Of a DNA stretch of 32,468 nt, positions 1 to 8,319 are shown one piece after another (the stretch's first letter is position 1; each line of letters begins with the position of its first letter). The position numbers and the translations under genes were made by a program. This DNA comes from Chitinophagaceae bacterium. Lineage in GTDB: Bacteria > Bacteroidota > Bacteroidia > Cytophagales > JASGCU01. The DNA is taken from assembly GCA_030053935.1 (NCBI GenBank), contig JASGCU010000019.1:1-32468 (forward strand), read 5' to 3'. Below the pieces are notes generated by a model. That model saw only the letters and a list, made by a program, of their open reading frames with translations, was not told the DNA's origin and made no database searches.

Positions 1-57
1 TTCAAAAAGGAGACATCTTTTTTATAATGATTAAGGTTTTTTGGTAAATACATGAAG

Positions 58-151
58 CACTTTACCTAAACATTATTTTTAAAAAGTTTATGGTAACATT
101 TTTAAAAGGGAAAGGAATGAATTTTTATTATATCTTTGCCTAAGGAGAGTT
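58..151 (+). repeat. ~94-bp dispersed element, copy A (core 81-120)
   Basis: The 40-bp core at 81-120 matches the reverse complement of 30168-30207 at 37 of 40 positions by hand alignment. The left arm (58-76) and the right arm (134-151, containing TTTGCCTAAGGAGAGTT) are imperfect inverted versions of each other. The right arm also matches 30217-30234 in the same orientation at 15 of 18. The left arm matches the reverse complement of the right arm of copy B at 15 of 19. No open reading frame lies inside. It resembles a small non-autonomous mobile or invertible element with imperfect terminal inverted repeats, but that class is inferred. Confidence 0.6.
131..138 (+). promoter_or_regulatory. 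Candidate -7 promoter element
   Basis: TATCTTTG fits the TAnnTTTG consensus known for the Bacteroidota primary sigma factor. I see no clear TTG at the expected distance upstream (about 19-21 bases), so the match is partial. It lies inside the right arm of the ~94-bp repeat and points toward the M14 peptidase at 444. Confidence 0.3.
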
Positions 152-170
152 ATTTAAAGATAAACGAAAT

Positions 171-237
171 AGTGGTAAAGTTTTAAAAAAATATTCTTGT
201 CTATTTTTACTTAAACCACTCATCTTTTTGTTTTTTT
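171..237 (+). terminator. Imperfect stem-loop followed by T-rich tract
   Basis: AGTGGTAAAGT (171-181) pairs with ACTTAAACCACT (209-220) with one bulge, and is followed by a T-rich run to about 237. The shape fits an intrinsic terminator or a structured leader. With the TATCTTTG element at 131 it could bound a transcript of about 90 nt. Confidence 0.35.
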
Positions 238-259
238 ACAAAAAAAACAGAAAAGAAAT

Positions 260-285
260 AAAAAAATGATACTATTCATTTTTTT
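260..285. other. 10-bp A/T hairpin
   Basis: AAAAAAATGA (260-269) and TCATTTTTTT (276-285) are perfect inverted repeats around a 6-nt loop. The sequence is T-rich on both strands, so it could act as a weak bidirectional terminator. In DNA this AT-rich such a hairpin can also arise by chance. Confidence 0.35.
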
Positions 286-443
286 ATATTATCATTGTGA
301 AAAATACTAATAAAAGCATTCTCGTATTTTTTCATGTCAAAAAAAAATAAAAATCAATTTTTAGAATCTATACATACACTTATTTATTTTATATTATATA
401 TTTAAAAAACACTATTTTATTAATAAACTAAAAAATACTTTCT

Positions 444-2969
444 ATGAAATATAAAATCATCACATCTCTTTACCTTTTCGTTTTTACACTCAAAGCACAG
501 ATTCAAAGCCCATCAGATTTTTTAGGATACCAATTAGGTGAAAGATTCACAAGACACCACAGAGTCATAGAATACTTCCAACACGTAACCAAAAACTCTC
601 AAAAAATTCTCTTAAAAGAATATGGAAATACTTATGAATACAGACCTTTAGTATACGCTATAATATCATCAGAAAAAAACCTCTCCCAAATAGACCTCAT
701 CAAAACTGACAACTTAAAAAGAACAGGAATCATCACAGGAACACCCACTACGCAAATCCCAATAGTATGGCTCAGCTACAACGTACACGGAAACGAATCC
801 GTATCCACAGAAGCTTCTATGGCTACTCTGTATGAACTTCTAAAACCTAATTCAGAAAAAGCAAATTGGTTAGAAAAACTTGTAGTAATTATAGACCCCT
901 GCCTAAACCCCGATGGAAGAGATAGATATGTAAACTTTTATAACCAATACGGAAATGCACAATATAACCCCGACCCTCAGAGCAAAGAACATGCAGAACT
1001 ATACCCAAGCGGAAGAGCAAACCATTACTTATTCGACCTCAACAGAGACTGGGCATGGATGACACAAATAGAAAGTCAAAAAAGAATACCCCTCTACAAC
1101 CAATGGATGCCACAAATACACGTTGATTTTCATGAACAAGGAGTAAACAATCCATATTATTTTGCACCCGCAGCAAATCCACATCATGAACTCATCTCCC
1201 CATGGCAAAAAGACCTCCAAATAATACTCGGAAAAAATCACGCAAAATATTTCGACAAAAACGGATGGCTCTACTTTACAAAAGAAAGATTCGACCTCCT
1301 CTATCCTTCTTATGGAGATACTTACCCTACCTATAACGGTGCCATCGGAATGACATACGAACAAGCAGGAGGAGGAAGAGCAGGATTAGGAATACTCACA
1401 GATGAAAACGATACTCTTACACTAAAAGCAAGAATCCAACACCATCTCACCACAGGAATATCTACCATAGAAGTCATCGCAAACAACATAGAACGAACCC
1501 TCAAAGAATTTCAAAACTACTTCTCTGAAAATAAAAACAACTTTAAAGGACAATATAAAACCTTCATCATAAAAGCAGAAAATCCTCCAGCTAAATTAGA
1601 AAAACTTACCCAATGGCTTAATACCTTAGGAATACAACACAGCATAGGAACAACTCCAAAATTATTAAAAGGGTATAATTATACCACGAATAACATAGAA
1701 ACTTTCACCACCACAGAAAATGACATCATCATCAGCTGCTACCAACCAAAAGGAATCCTTGCACACATACTCTTCGAACCAAAAACAACCCTTACCGATT
1801 CCATTACATACGACATAACCGCATGGGCAACCCCATATTCACAAGGATTAAAAGCTTTTGCCACCACAGAAAAAATAACTCCCACAACAAAACAATACAC
1901 ACCTCCTCAATATGAAATCCCCGAAACAGCCCCATATGCTTATATAGCCACATGGACTACTTTTAAAAACGCACAATTCCTATCCTACTTACTCAAAAAT
2001 GAAGTCAAAGTCCGATATGCAGAAACACCATTCTCTCTCCAAGGAAAAACTTTTAACGAAGGAACTCTCATCATAACTCGAAAACGTAACGAAGCATTAG
2101 GAGAAAAACTAGACCAACTAATAAAAAAAGCATCAACACTCTTTTCACAAGAAATCTACACAACAACCACAGGATTTGTAGATTCCGGATCCGACTTTGG
2201 ATCCAGCGCATTTAGATTCATCAAAACCCCAAAAATAGCCGTACTCTTCGGAAACGGAGTATCATCCCTATCTTTTGGAGAAATATGGCATCTATTCGAA
2301 CAACAACTCCAATATAACATAACAACACTCCCAATAGAAAACCTAAAAAACATAGCATTACACGAATACCACACAATCATCCTCCCAAACGGATCTTACT
2401 CTTCTATCAAAGAAGAAGAAATGAAAAAAATAGACGAATATATATCAGAAGGAGGAAAAATTATAGCAATACAAGAAGCAATCTACAAATTCCTAAAAAG
2501 ACCATCTTATCAACTAAAAGAATTTGAAAACGAAAACGAAATAAAAGAACACGAAAACAAAAATAAAAAATACCAAGAAGAAGACAAAAAACTAAAATAC
2601 AAAGACAGAGAAAGAAACGAAATACAAAACTATATACCAGGAGCAATATTTAAAGCATACATAGATAAAACACACCCACTTGCATTCGGATATACAGAAA
2701 TATACTACTCCTTAAAAACAAGCGAAGAAAGATTCGCTACCCTCCCACCTAAAAACGCATGGAACGTAGCTACTTTCTCCACAAATTCCCTCACAAGCGG
2801 ATTCGCAGGACATAGAATCAAAAAAACAATAGATAACTCTCTCCTCTTCGGAGTAGAAAATAATAATAAAGGAACAATCATCTACATGGTAGATAACCCA
2901 CTCTTCAGATCCTTTTGGGAAGAAGGAAAATTATTATTCGCAAACGCAATATTCTTTGTCGCACAATAA
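444..2969 (+). CDS. M14-family zinc carboxypeptidase, secreted
   Basis: A probable exported metallopeptidase of family M14 (carboxypeptidase A-like). Residues 1-19 look like a signal peptide. The zinc motif HGNE gives His115 and Glu118. NPDGR (155-159) and DLNRDW (198-203) are the substrate-binding segments, HVDFH (226-230) carries the third zinc ligand, and Glu306 in TYEQ is the likely catalytic glutamate. These are all in the expected order. The long C-terminal part includes a segment GGKIIAIQEA that resembles the flavodoxin- or glutamine-amidotransferase-like domain found after M14 domains in large Bacteroidota members. Residues about 692-727 form a low-complexity Glu/Lys/Asn insert. The gene is followed 9 bases later by the CcmD-like gene and so probably heads an operon. 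Substrate is unknown. The coding strand is A/C-rich and poor in G. Confidence 0.88.
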   Translation: MKYKIITSLYLFVFTLKAQIQSPSDFLGYQLGERFTRHHRVIEYFQHVTKNSQKILLKEYGNTYEYRPLVYAIISSEKNLSQIDLIKTDNLKRTGIITGTPTTQIPIVWLSYNVHGNESVSTEASMATLYELLKPNSEKANWLEKLVVIIDPCLNPDGRDRYVNFYNQYGNAQYNPDPQSKEHAELYPSGRANHYLFDLNRDWAWMTQIESQKRIPLYNQWMPQIHVDFHEQGVNNPYYFAPAANPHHELISPWQKDLQIILGKNHAKYFDKNGWLYFTKERFDLLYPSYGDTYPTYNGAIGMTYEQAGGGRAGLGILTDENDTLTLKARIQHHLTTGISTIEVIANNIERTLKEFQNYFSENKNNFKGQYKTFIIKAENPPAKLEKLTQWLNTLGIQHSIGTTPKLLKGYNYTTNNIETFTTTENDIIISCYQPKGILAHILFEPKTTLTDSITYDITAWATPYSQGLKAFATTEKITPTTKQYTPPQYEIPETAPYAYIATWTTFKNAQFLSYLLKNEVKVRYAETPFSLQGKTFNEGTLIITRKRNEALGEKLDQLIKKASTLFSQEIYTTTTGFVDSGSDFGSSAFRFIKTPKIAVLFGNGVSSLSFGEIWHLFEQQLQYNITTLPIENLKNIALHEYHTIILPNGSYSSIKEEEMKKIDEYISEGGKIIAIQEAIYKFLKRPSYQLKEFENENEIKEHENKNKKYQEEDKKLKYKDRERNEIQNYIPGAIFKAYIDKTHPLAFGYTEIYYSLKTSEERFATLPPKNAWNVATFSTNSLTSGFAGHRIKKTIDNSLLFGVENNNKGTIIYMVDNPLFRSFWEEGKLLFANAIFFVAQ

Positions 2970-2978
2970 AAAACAAAC

Positions 2979-3242
2979 ATGAAAAAAATAATAACCATCT
3001 TATTTATTTGTATACAACACCAAATATACGCCCAAGAAACACAACAAATAACACCTCATACATCTGAAAATACATCCATACCAATGGCTGATGCTTTCAG
3101 AAAAGAAGGAAAAATATATATAGTAATAACAATCATCCTCATAATACTCATAGGAATATTCCTATACATACTCACAATAGACAAAAAAATAAAATACATA
3201 GAACAAAAACTAACAGAAATCAAAATAAATACACCATCATGA
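2979..3242 (+). CDS. CcmD-like small membrane protein
   Basis: An 87-residue protein with a short N-terminal hydrophobic signal-like segment ending in YAQ (about residue 18), then a polar stretch, a single membrane helix at about residues 46-67 and a short lysine-rich cytoplasmic tail. Size, topology and position immediately before CcmE fit the CcmD-family proteins of Bacteroidota, which help release haem-loaded CcmE from the CcmC module. The stop overlaps the ccmE start by 4 bases (ATGA), indicating translational coupling. The family is poorly conserved, so the call rests mainly on context. Confidence 0.6.
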   Translation: MKKIITILFICIQHQIYAQETQQITPHTSENTSIPMADAFRKEGKIYIVITIILIILIGIFLYILTIDKKIKYIEQKLTEIKINTPS

Positions 3243-3673
3243 AAAAATCACATATAATAGGAATATTCATTATAGCAGTATCACTCTTTATAATCATTAT
3301 AACAGCAGGAAATACAAGTAAATACCTATCCTTTACAGAAGCACATCAACAATACATAAACGGAGATGAATCCCCAATACACATAGTAGGAAAACTAAAA
3401 AAAGATAGCATATATAATAAACCCATCGGAATAATAACAAGCCCAGACCACCTCTCATGCTCCTTTCTCATGACAGACCAAAATAATAAAGAAGAAAGAG
3501 TATATTATAATAACCCCCTCCCCATAGACCTCACAAAATCAGAAAATATAGTAGTAATAGGATATTTTCATAAACAAAAATTTATAGCAAATAAAATCCT
3601 TATGAAATGCCCATCTAAATACCAAGAAAAAAATCCAACTCAACCTTATGAACTGGGAAACACTACTCAATAA
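3239..3673 (+). CDS. ccmE: Cytochrome c maturation haem chaperone CcmE (CXXXY type)
   Basis: CcmE carries haem covalently in the periplasm on its way to apocytochrome c. The protein has an N-terminal membrane anchor (about residues 5-22), followed by an OB-fold-like beta domain containing the expected segment HIVGKLKKD (48-56) and NIVVIGYF (103-110). Near the end the haem site reads KCPSKY, giving Cys124 and Tyr128. This is the CXXXY variant, not the HXXXY of Escherichia coli. The length of 144 residues is normal. It overlaps the CcmD-like gene by 4 bases and the dGTPase gene by 26 bases. CcmA, B, C and F are not in this window. Confidence 0.82.
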   Translation: MKKSHIIGIFIIAVSLFIIIITAGNTSKYLSFTEAHQQYINGDESPIHIVGKLKKDSIYNKPIGIITSPDHLSCSFLMTDQNNKEERVYYNNPLPIDLTKSENIVVIGYFHKQKFIANKILMKCPSKYQEKNPTQPYELGNTTQ

Positions 3674-5000
3674 ACAACGATTCGGAACAACCCAAATAGA
3701 AACAAACGAAAATCATCTCATCAGAAACCCTTTCGAAACAGATTACGACCGAATTATATTCTCATCCTATTTCAGAAAATTACAAGATAAAACACAAGTA
3801 TTCCCACTACCCGAAAATAACTTCGTACATAACCGACTAACACACAGCCTAGAAGTATCCAGCGTAGGAAGATCTTTAGGAAGAGAAGTAGCCTACAAAA
3901 TACTACCACCCCCAACAAAAAAAAATGAACTCAAATGGTACTCACAAATTATTGATTTCGGATCCATCGTAGCAGCAGCATGCCTCGCACACGATATAGG
4001 AAACCCACCTTTTGGACATTCCGGTGAAAAAGCTATATCCGAATATTTTATTACCCACCCCGAAGGACAAAAATTTAAAAACAAAACCACAGAAGAAGAA
4101 TGGAACGACCTCATATCTTTTGAAGGAAACGCACAAGGATTCCGACTACTCTGTAACAATCAATACTCCCATAAAATGAAACTTACATACGGAACTCTCG
4201 CCACCTTCTCAAAATACCCATGCCAATCCTTCTTCAAAGAAAAAGATAAAAACAAAAGATCACATCAAAAATACGGATTCTTCCAATCCGAAAAAAAACA
4301 ATTTATCAACATAGCACAAAATACCCAACTCATCGAAACACACACCGAAAAAGCATGGGAAAGACACCCCCTCACATACCTCGTAGAAGCAGCCGATGAC
4401 ATCTGCTATCACATAATAGATATGGAAGACGCATGCCGACTCGGATGGATACACTCCGAAGTAGTACAAGAAAAATTTATACACATAATAGAAAAAAACT
4501 TCCAACCCGACAAACTAAAAAAATATAACTCCCCACAAGAAAAAATAGCCGTACTAAGAGCACTAACCATAAAAAGCCTCATCCAACAAACATCTGAAGT
4601 ATTCATCACCCACCAACAACAAATAATGAACGGAACATTTAAAGAAGACCTATTCTCTATACTCCCATCAAAAAATATCCTAAAAAACATAAAAGAACTA
4701 TCCCGAAAAGAAATCTATAACTCACATCCCGTAAAACAAAAAGAAATCGCAGGATTCGAAGTAATATCTGGACTAATGGAAGCATTTTGCACATCTTCCT
4801 ATAAAGTTTTCTCCAAAGATAACCCCTCCCATAAAAATAAAATTATTTGCAACCTACTACCTGAAGACATTCAACCCCAACTCCAAAACACAAACACTAT
4901 TTACCTACAATTACGTATCATACTAGACTTTATATCAGGACTTACCGATGGAAATGCTCTCGCTTTGTATAGAAATATTAAAGGAATATCAATACCATAA
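3648..5000 (+). CDS. dgt: Deoxyguanosinetriphosphate triphosphohydrolase (HD domain)
   Basis: A dNTP triphosphohydrolase that splits dGTP (or dNTPs) to deoxynucleoside and triphosphate, affecting nucleotide pools. The HD-domain metal ligands are visible: His66 in RLTHSLEVS, His115-Asp116 in AHDIGNPPFGHSGE, His124 in the same segment, and Asp250/Asp251 in EAADDICYH. FRKLQDKTQVFP (42-53) is the family's nucleotide-contact segment. The start MNWETLLNKQRFG is the characteristic beginning in Bacteroidota, so I keep it even though it lies 26 bases inside ccmE. Length (450) is typical. The gene ends the A/C-rich block 444-5000 and is followed by 242 bases of very AT-rich DNA. Confidence 0.92.
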   Translation: MNWETLLNKQRFGTTQIETNENHLIRNPFETDYDRIIFSSYFRKLQDKTQVFPLPENNFVHNRLTHSLEVSSVGRSLGREVAYKILPPPTKKNELKWYSQIIDFGSIVAAACLAHDIGNPPFGHSGEKAISEYFITHPEGQKFKNKTTEEEWNDLISFEGNAQGFRLLCNNQYSHKMKLTYGTLATFSKYPCQSFFKEKDKNKRSHQKYGFFQSEKKQFINIAQNTQLIETHTEKAWERHPLTYLVEAADDICYHIIDMEDACRLGWIHSEVVQEKFIHIIEKNFQPDKLKKYNSPQEKIAVLRALTIKSLIQQTSEVFITHQQQIMNGTFKEDLFSILPSKNILKNIKELSRKEIYNSHPVKQKEIAGFEVISGLMEAFCTSSYKVFSKDNPSHKNKIICNLLPEDIQPQLQNTNTIYLQLRIILDFISGLTDGNALALYRNIKGISIP

Positions 5001-5100
5001 AAAAAACATATAAATTCTTATATTTATATAAAAAAAATAGATAATCACTCCTAATTACTCTCTAATAAAGAAAAATATTCCTATTATATATAAATTATAC

Positions 5101-5191
5101 TTAATTTTAATGTGTTATATTTCATATCCTACATATTATAAAAAACAATATTATTACATAAATTTTAAAATTATAATTTTAATTTTAATGT
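5101..5191. repeat. 13-bp direct repeat in AT-rich spacer
   Basis: TTAATTTTAATGT occurs at 5101-5113 and again at 5179-5191, upstream of the PorP/SprF gene. Base composition makes chance plausible. The 5001-5242 spacer shows no coding potential and no clear promoter consensus. Confidence 0.3.
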
Positions 5192-5242
5192 CATAAATAA
5201 AGCATACACATCTTATTACATTAAACTAATTAAATAGCAAAA

Positions 5243-6211
5243 ATGAAAAAAAATATTTCATTCTCTTTATTTATAAATTGTGGTTTATTAACACTCTCTA
5301 CAAATGCTCAAGAAATACCACAATTTACACAGTTTTTTTATAATAAAAGCTACTATAATCCGTCCATGCTTGCCATGGAAGAATCTGCAAGTATTGGTAT
5401 ATTCTATAGAACCCAATGGACAGGATATTCTACATTTAGTAACGGAACATCAGGAGCACCGTACTCACAACAATTTTTTTTCATCCAACCCATTATTTCT
5501 AATAAACTTATAAGCGGAATAAACATTACATCCGAACAAATTGGTGCCAGTAATAATATATACTCTCAATTAAATCTTTCTTATAACATACATATTAAAA
5601 ATAATAAACTAGCATTTGGTATATCACCAATACTCCAAATACAAGGAATCAACTACGAACAATTAAAACCTAATGAAAAAAATGACCCGCTCCTCATAAA
5701 TAGATCTAACAACGAATTTTATTATAGACCAGATATAAACATAGGTATAATGTTTGAAAACCCTATATTTTATGCAGGTGCCTCCATACAAAATGTACTT
5801 GCCACACCATTTAAATATTTTATAGATAATAATTCTACGTTCATTATATATAATTTTATTTTAGGAACTTCTAAAAATATAACCAAATCAATACAAATAG
5901 AACCCATAGTATTCATAAAAAGTAACCTGTACGTTACAACTTTTACGATAGGTATAAGTCAAATCTACAATAAAAAAATAGAAATAGGAGTATACTATAA
6001 AAATCAAGAATCTATCATAGGAAACATAGCAATGTATTTTCTGAAAAATAATACACTAAGAATAAGCTACGGAATAGATGTTACCATCAATAATACATCC
6101 GCAAAATCACCCACTTCACATGAAATTCATATCAGATATGCATTTCTATCCTATAAAAACTCAAAAGACGGAACAAAAAAAATAATCAGAACCCCAAGAT
6201 TTAGATACTAG
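5243..6211 (+). CDS. PorP/SprF family type IX secretion protein
   Basis: An outer-membrane protein of the PorP/SprF family, whose members anchor T9SS substrates such as adhesins or the PorP-PorE complex. Residues 1-22 form a signal peptide ending in NAQ. The mature start EIPQFTQFFYNKSYYNPS is the diagnostic family opening (a QF-x-Y-NP pattern). The rest is a series of alternating polar and aromatic strands, ending in an aromatic/basic tail (FRY), as expected for a beta-barrel. Length (322) is typical. It lies 162 bases upstream of gldK on the same strand, an arrangement common in Cytophagales. I do not assign sprF or porP because many paralogues exist. Confidence 0.87.
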   Translation: MKKNISFSLFINCGLLTLSTNAQEIPQFTQFFYNKSYYNPSMLAMEESASIGIFYRTQWTGYSTFSNGTSGAPYSQQFFFIQPIISNKLISGINITSEQIGASNNIYSQLNLSYNIHIKNNKLAFGISPILQIQGINYEQLKPNEKNDPLLINRSNNEFYYRPDINIGIMFENPIFYAGASIQNVLATPFKYFIDNNSTFIIYNFILGTSKNITKSIQIEPIVFIKSNLYVTTFTIGISQIYNKKIEIGVYYKNQESIIGNIAMYFLKNNTLRISYGIDVTINNTSAKSPTSHEIHIRYAFLSYKNSKDGTKKIIRTPRFRY

Positions 6212-6227
6212 TTGAACACATTTTATT

Positions 6228-6250
6228 AGAAAAAAACATATTTTTTCTTT
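6228..6250 (+). terminator. A/T hairpin after the PorP/SprF gene
   Basis: AGAAAAAA (6228-6235) pairs with TTTTTTCT (6241-6248) around a short loop and is followed by further T residues. It sits 17 bases past the PorP/SprF stop codon. The stem has only two G-C pairs, so it would be weak. Confidence 0.3.
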
Positions 6251-6373
6251 TTCATAAAAAAAAACACATATTTAACGTCAAAAACTACTAAAAATATTAT
6301 AACAATGAAAAAATATTAAATATTTATTAAATTATAACATTAACAACTTAATTATATTTTATTCATAAATACA

Positions 6374-7450
6374 ATGATAATAAAAGCAATTTTTTTAAAA
6401 AACAGAGCGTTATTCACACTACTATTAGTATTTTTACTTCAATCTTGTGGGGGTTCTAAAAAATCATCTGATAATAGTAGAGGTGAACTTATTGGAGCAG
6501 CTAAAAGAAAATCATGGAAAATGACTATCCCATTTGGTATGGTAAATATTCCACCCGGTACTTTTCATATGGGGCAAGGGGATGAAGATGTCCCTTATAC
6601 TCAGATTAATTTTAATAAACAAATTACTATTGGTGGTTTCTATATGGATGAAACAGAAATAACTAACAATGAGTATAGACAATTTGTAGAAGACATAAAA
6701 AGACAAGAAGAAGAAAACACATCAACAGAAACAGCTGAGGAAACAGAAACAAATGTTGTAGAAGAATTTGCATTAGAAGATATTCTTCCTGATACCATGG
6801 TATGGGTGAGAGATTTTTCATATCATTGGGGAGATCCTATTATGAGATATTATTGGTTTCATCCTGCTTATGACGATTATCCAGTTGTTGGTGTGAGTTG
6901 GGAAAAAAGTCAATACTTTTGTAAATGGAGAACGAAACATTTAAATAAATACAGAGAATCCTTAGACCAACCCGTATTACCCAATTTTAGACTTCCATCA
7001 GAAGCAGAATGGGAATATGCAGCAAGAGGAGGAAGAGACATGGCAAAATATCCTTGGGGAAATCCTTATATAAGAAACACAAGAGGATGTATGTTAGCTA
7101 ATTTTAAACCGGGAAGGGGAAATTACTATGATGATGGTTACGCTTATACATGCCCAGTAGGAGCTTTTTTTGCAAATGATTTTGGATTGTACGAAATGTC
7201 TGGAAATGTCGCCGAATGGTGTCAAGACGCTTATAACCCATCATCCGTACCTCTCGTATGGGATTTAAATCCTGTATATTATAATGATAATGAAAAAAGA
7301 AAAATCGTTAGAGGAGGATCATGGAAAGATATAGCATACTATTGCGAAACAGGAACCAGATCTTTTGACTACAAAGATTCAGCACGATCTAGTATAGGAT
7401 TTAGGTGTGCTATGACACATTTAGGAAGATCTTCAGGATCTGAATTTTAA
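6374..7450 (+). CDS. gldK: T9SS ring lipoprotein GldK/PorK
   Basis: GldK is the outer-membrane lipoprotein that forms the periplasmic ring with GldN. A lipoprotein signal peptide ends in the lipobox LQSC, with Cys25 as the lipidation site. The body is a formylglycine-generating-enzyme (sulfatase-modifying) fold: GMVNIPPGTFHMG (55-67), RLPSEAEWEYAARGG, GLYEMSGNVAEW and IVRGGSWKD. The paired cysteines used for catalysis by true FGEs are not present in the RGGSW region (only one Cys, in AYYCETG), so the protein is probably structural. At 358 residues it is shorter than well-studied homologues. A Glu/Thr-rich insert lies at about residues 113-135. It is the first gene of gldKLMN, with a 44-base gap to gldL. 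Confidence 0.93.
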   Translation: MIIKAIFLKNRALFTLLLVFLLQSCGGSKKSSDNSRGELIGAAKRKSWKMTIPFGMVNIPPGTFHMGQGDEDVPYTQINFNKQITIGGFYMDETEITNNEYRQFVEDIKRQEEENTSTETAEETETNVVEEFALEDILPDTMVWVRDFSYHWGDPIMRYYWFHPAYDDYPVVGVSWEKSQYFCKWRTKHLNKYRESLDQPVLPNFRLPSEAEWEYAARGGRDMAKYPWGNPYIRNTRGCMLANFKPGRGNYYDDGYAYTCPVGAFFANDFGLYEMSGNVAEWCQDAYNPSSVPLVWDLNPVYYNDNEKRKIVRGGSWKDIAYYCETGTRSFDYKDSARSSIGFRCAMTHLGRSSGSEF

Positions 7451-7494
7451 CTATTAATTATATTTTATTATTTTATTTAACTTAAAATAAAGCT

Positions 7495-8295
7495 ATGTCA
7501 AGTAAAAAAGGAGGTTTTGTAAATTTATTGTATTCTACTATAATGCCTAAAGTTTATGGGTTAGGTGCTACAGTTGTTATATTGGGTGCTATGTTTAAAA
7601 TACTACATCTACCGGGTTCTGGATTTATGTTAGGACTTGGTTTAGGAGTAGAAGCAGGTATATTTTTCTTAAGTGCTTTTGAACCAAAAAAACATGAAGT
7701 TGATTGGTCAAAAATATATCCTGAATTAGGAGAAAATTATGAAGATATGGGTATAAAAACTACACATCACCATAAAAATACAAATATAACAAAAGAGTTG
7801 GATAAAGTTTTAGGAGAAAAAATACCTAATGAATTAGTGGATAGTTTAGGAAAAGGTATGAAAACATTAGCGGATTCAGCAAGGCAACTTGCCGGAATGT
7901 CTAATGCTGCAACAGCAACCAGTGAATATGCTATCCAAGCTAAAGAAGCTTCTTCTGTTCTTAAACTTATAACTCATGAATACAAAGCTACCGCAGAATC
8001 TATCATCCAATACTCTGAAGTGTCAAAAGAAGCTCAAGAATATCAAAAACAAGTACTAACCGCTACAAAAAATTTGAATGCTCTCAACACAGTATATGAA
8101 ATGGAACTAAAAGATACAAATACTCATCTTAAATCCATGAATAATTTTTATACAAACGTGGGTCAATCAATGGAAAATATATTCCAAGCAGGTAAAGATA
8201 CAGAACAATTTAGAACAGAGCTGTCAAAACTTACAAATAATATATCTCAGCTTAATAAAGTATACGGAAGTATGCTTTCCGCTATGAAAAATTAA
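7495..8295 (+). CDS. gldL: T9SS/gliding motor protein GldL/PorL
   Basis: An inner-membrane component of the proton-driven GldLM rotary motor powering T9SS and gliding. Two membrane helices lie at about residues 15-36 and 42-62, separated by HLPGSG. The second helix carries the buried acidic residue Glu53 (GLGVEAGIFF), which I take to be the equivalent of the essential intramembrane glutamate in Flavobacterium GldL. After the KHEVDW segment comes a long cytoplasmic region, mostly helical or coiled-coil (about 90-266). Length (266) is a little above the usual ~215-310 midrange. It is 24 bases from gldM, in the same operon. Confidence 0.93.
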   Translation: MSSKKGGFVNLLYSTIMPKVYGLGATVVILGAMFKILHLPGSGFMLGLGLGVEAGIFFLSAFEPKKHEVDWSKIYPELGENYEDMGIKTTHHHKNTNITKELDKVLGEKIPNELVDSLGKGMKTLADSARQLAGMSNAATATSEYAIQAKEASSVLKLITHEYKATAESIIQYSEVSKEAQEYQKQVLTATKNLNALNTVYEMELKDTNTHLKSMNNFYTNVGQSMENIFQAGKDTEQFRTELSKLTNNISQLNKVYGSMLSAMKN

Positions 8296-8319
8296 TTTCT
8301 TTAACTTAAAATTACATAT

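Larger units (their letters stand above)
1..443. other. Gene-free, AT-rich leader with repeat and hairpins
   Basis: No credible coding region lies in these 443 bases. They hold the ~94-bp repeat element (58-151), a TAnnTTTG-type promoter element (131-138), an imperfect stem-loop followed by a T-rich tract (171-237) and an A/T hairpin (260-285). The rest, up to the M14 peptidase start, is very AT-rich and shows no further structure I can support. If transcription starts near 145, the peptidase would have a leader of about 300 nt, or a short separate RNA would be made first. Confidence 0.6.

Noticed and set aside
6374-7450. Annotation of this gene as an active formylglycine-generating enzyme
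   Set aside because: The lipobox, the gldKLMN context and the missing catalytic cysteine pair make GldK the better call.
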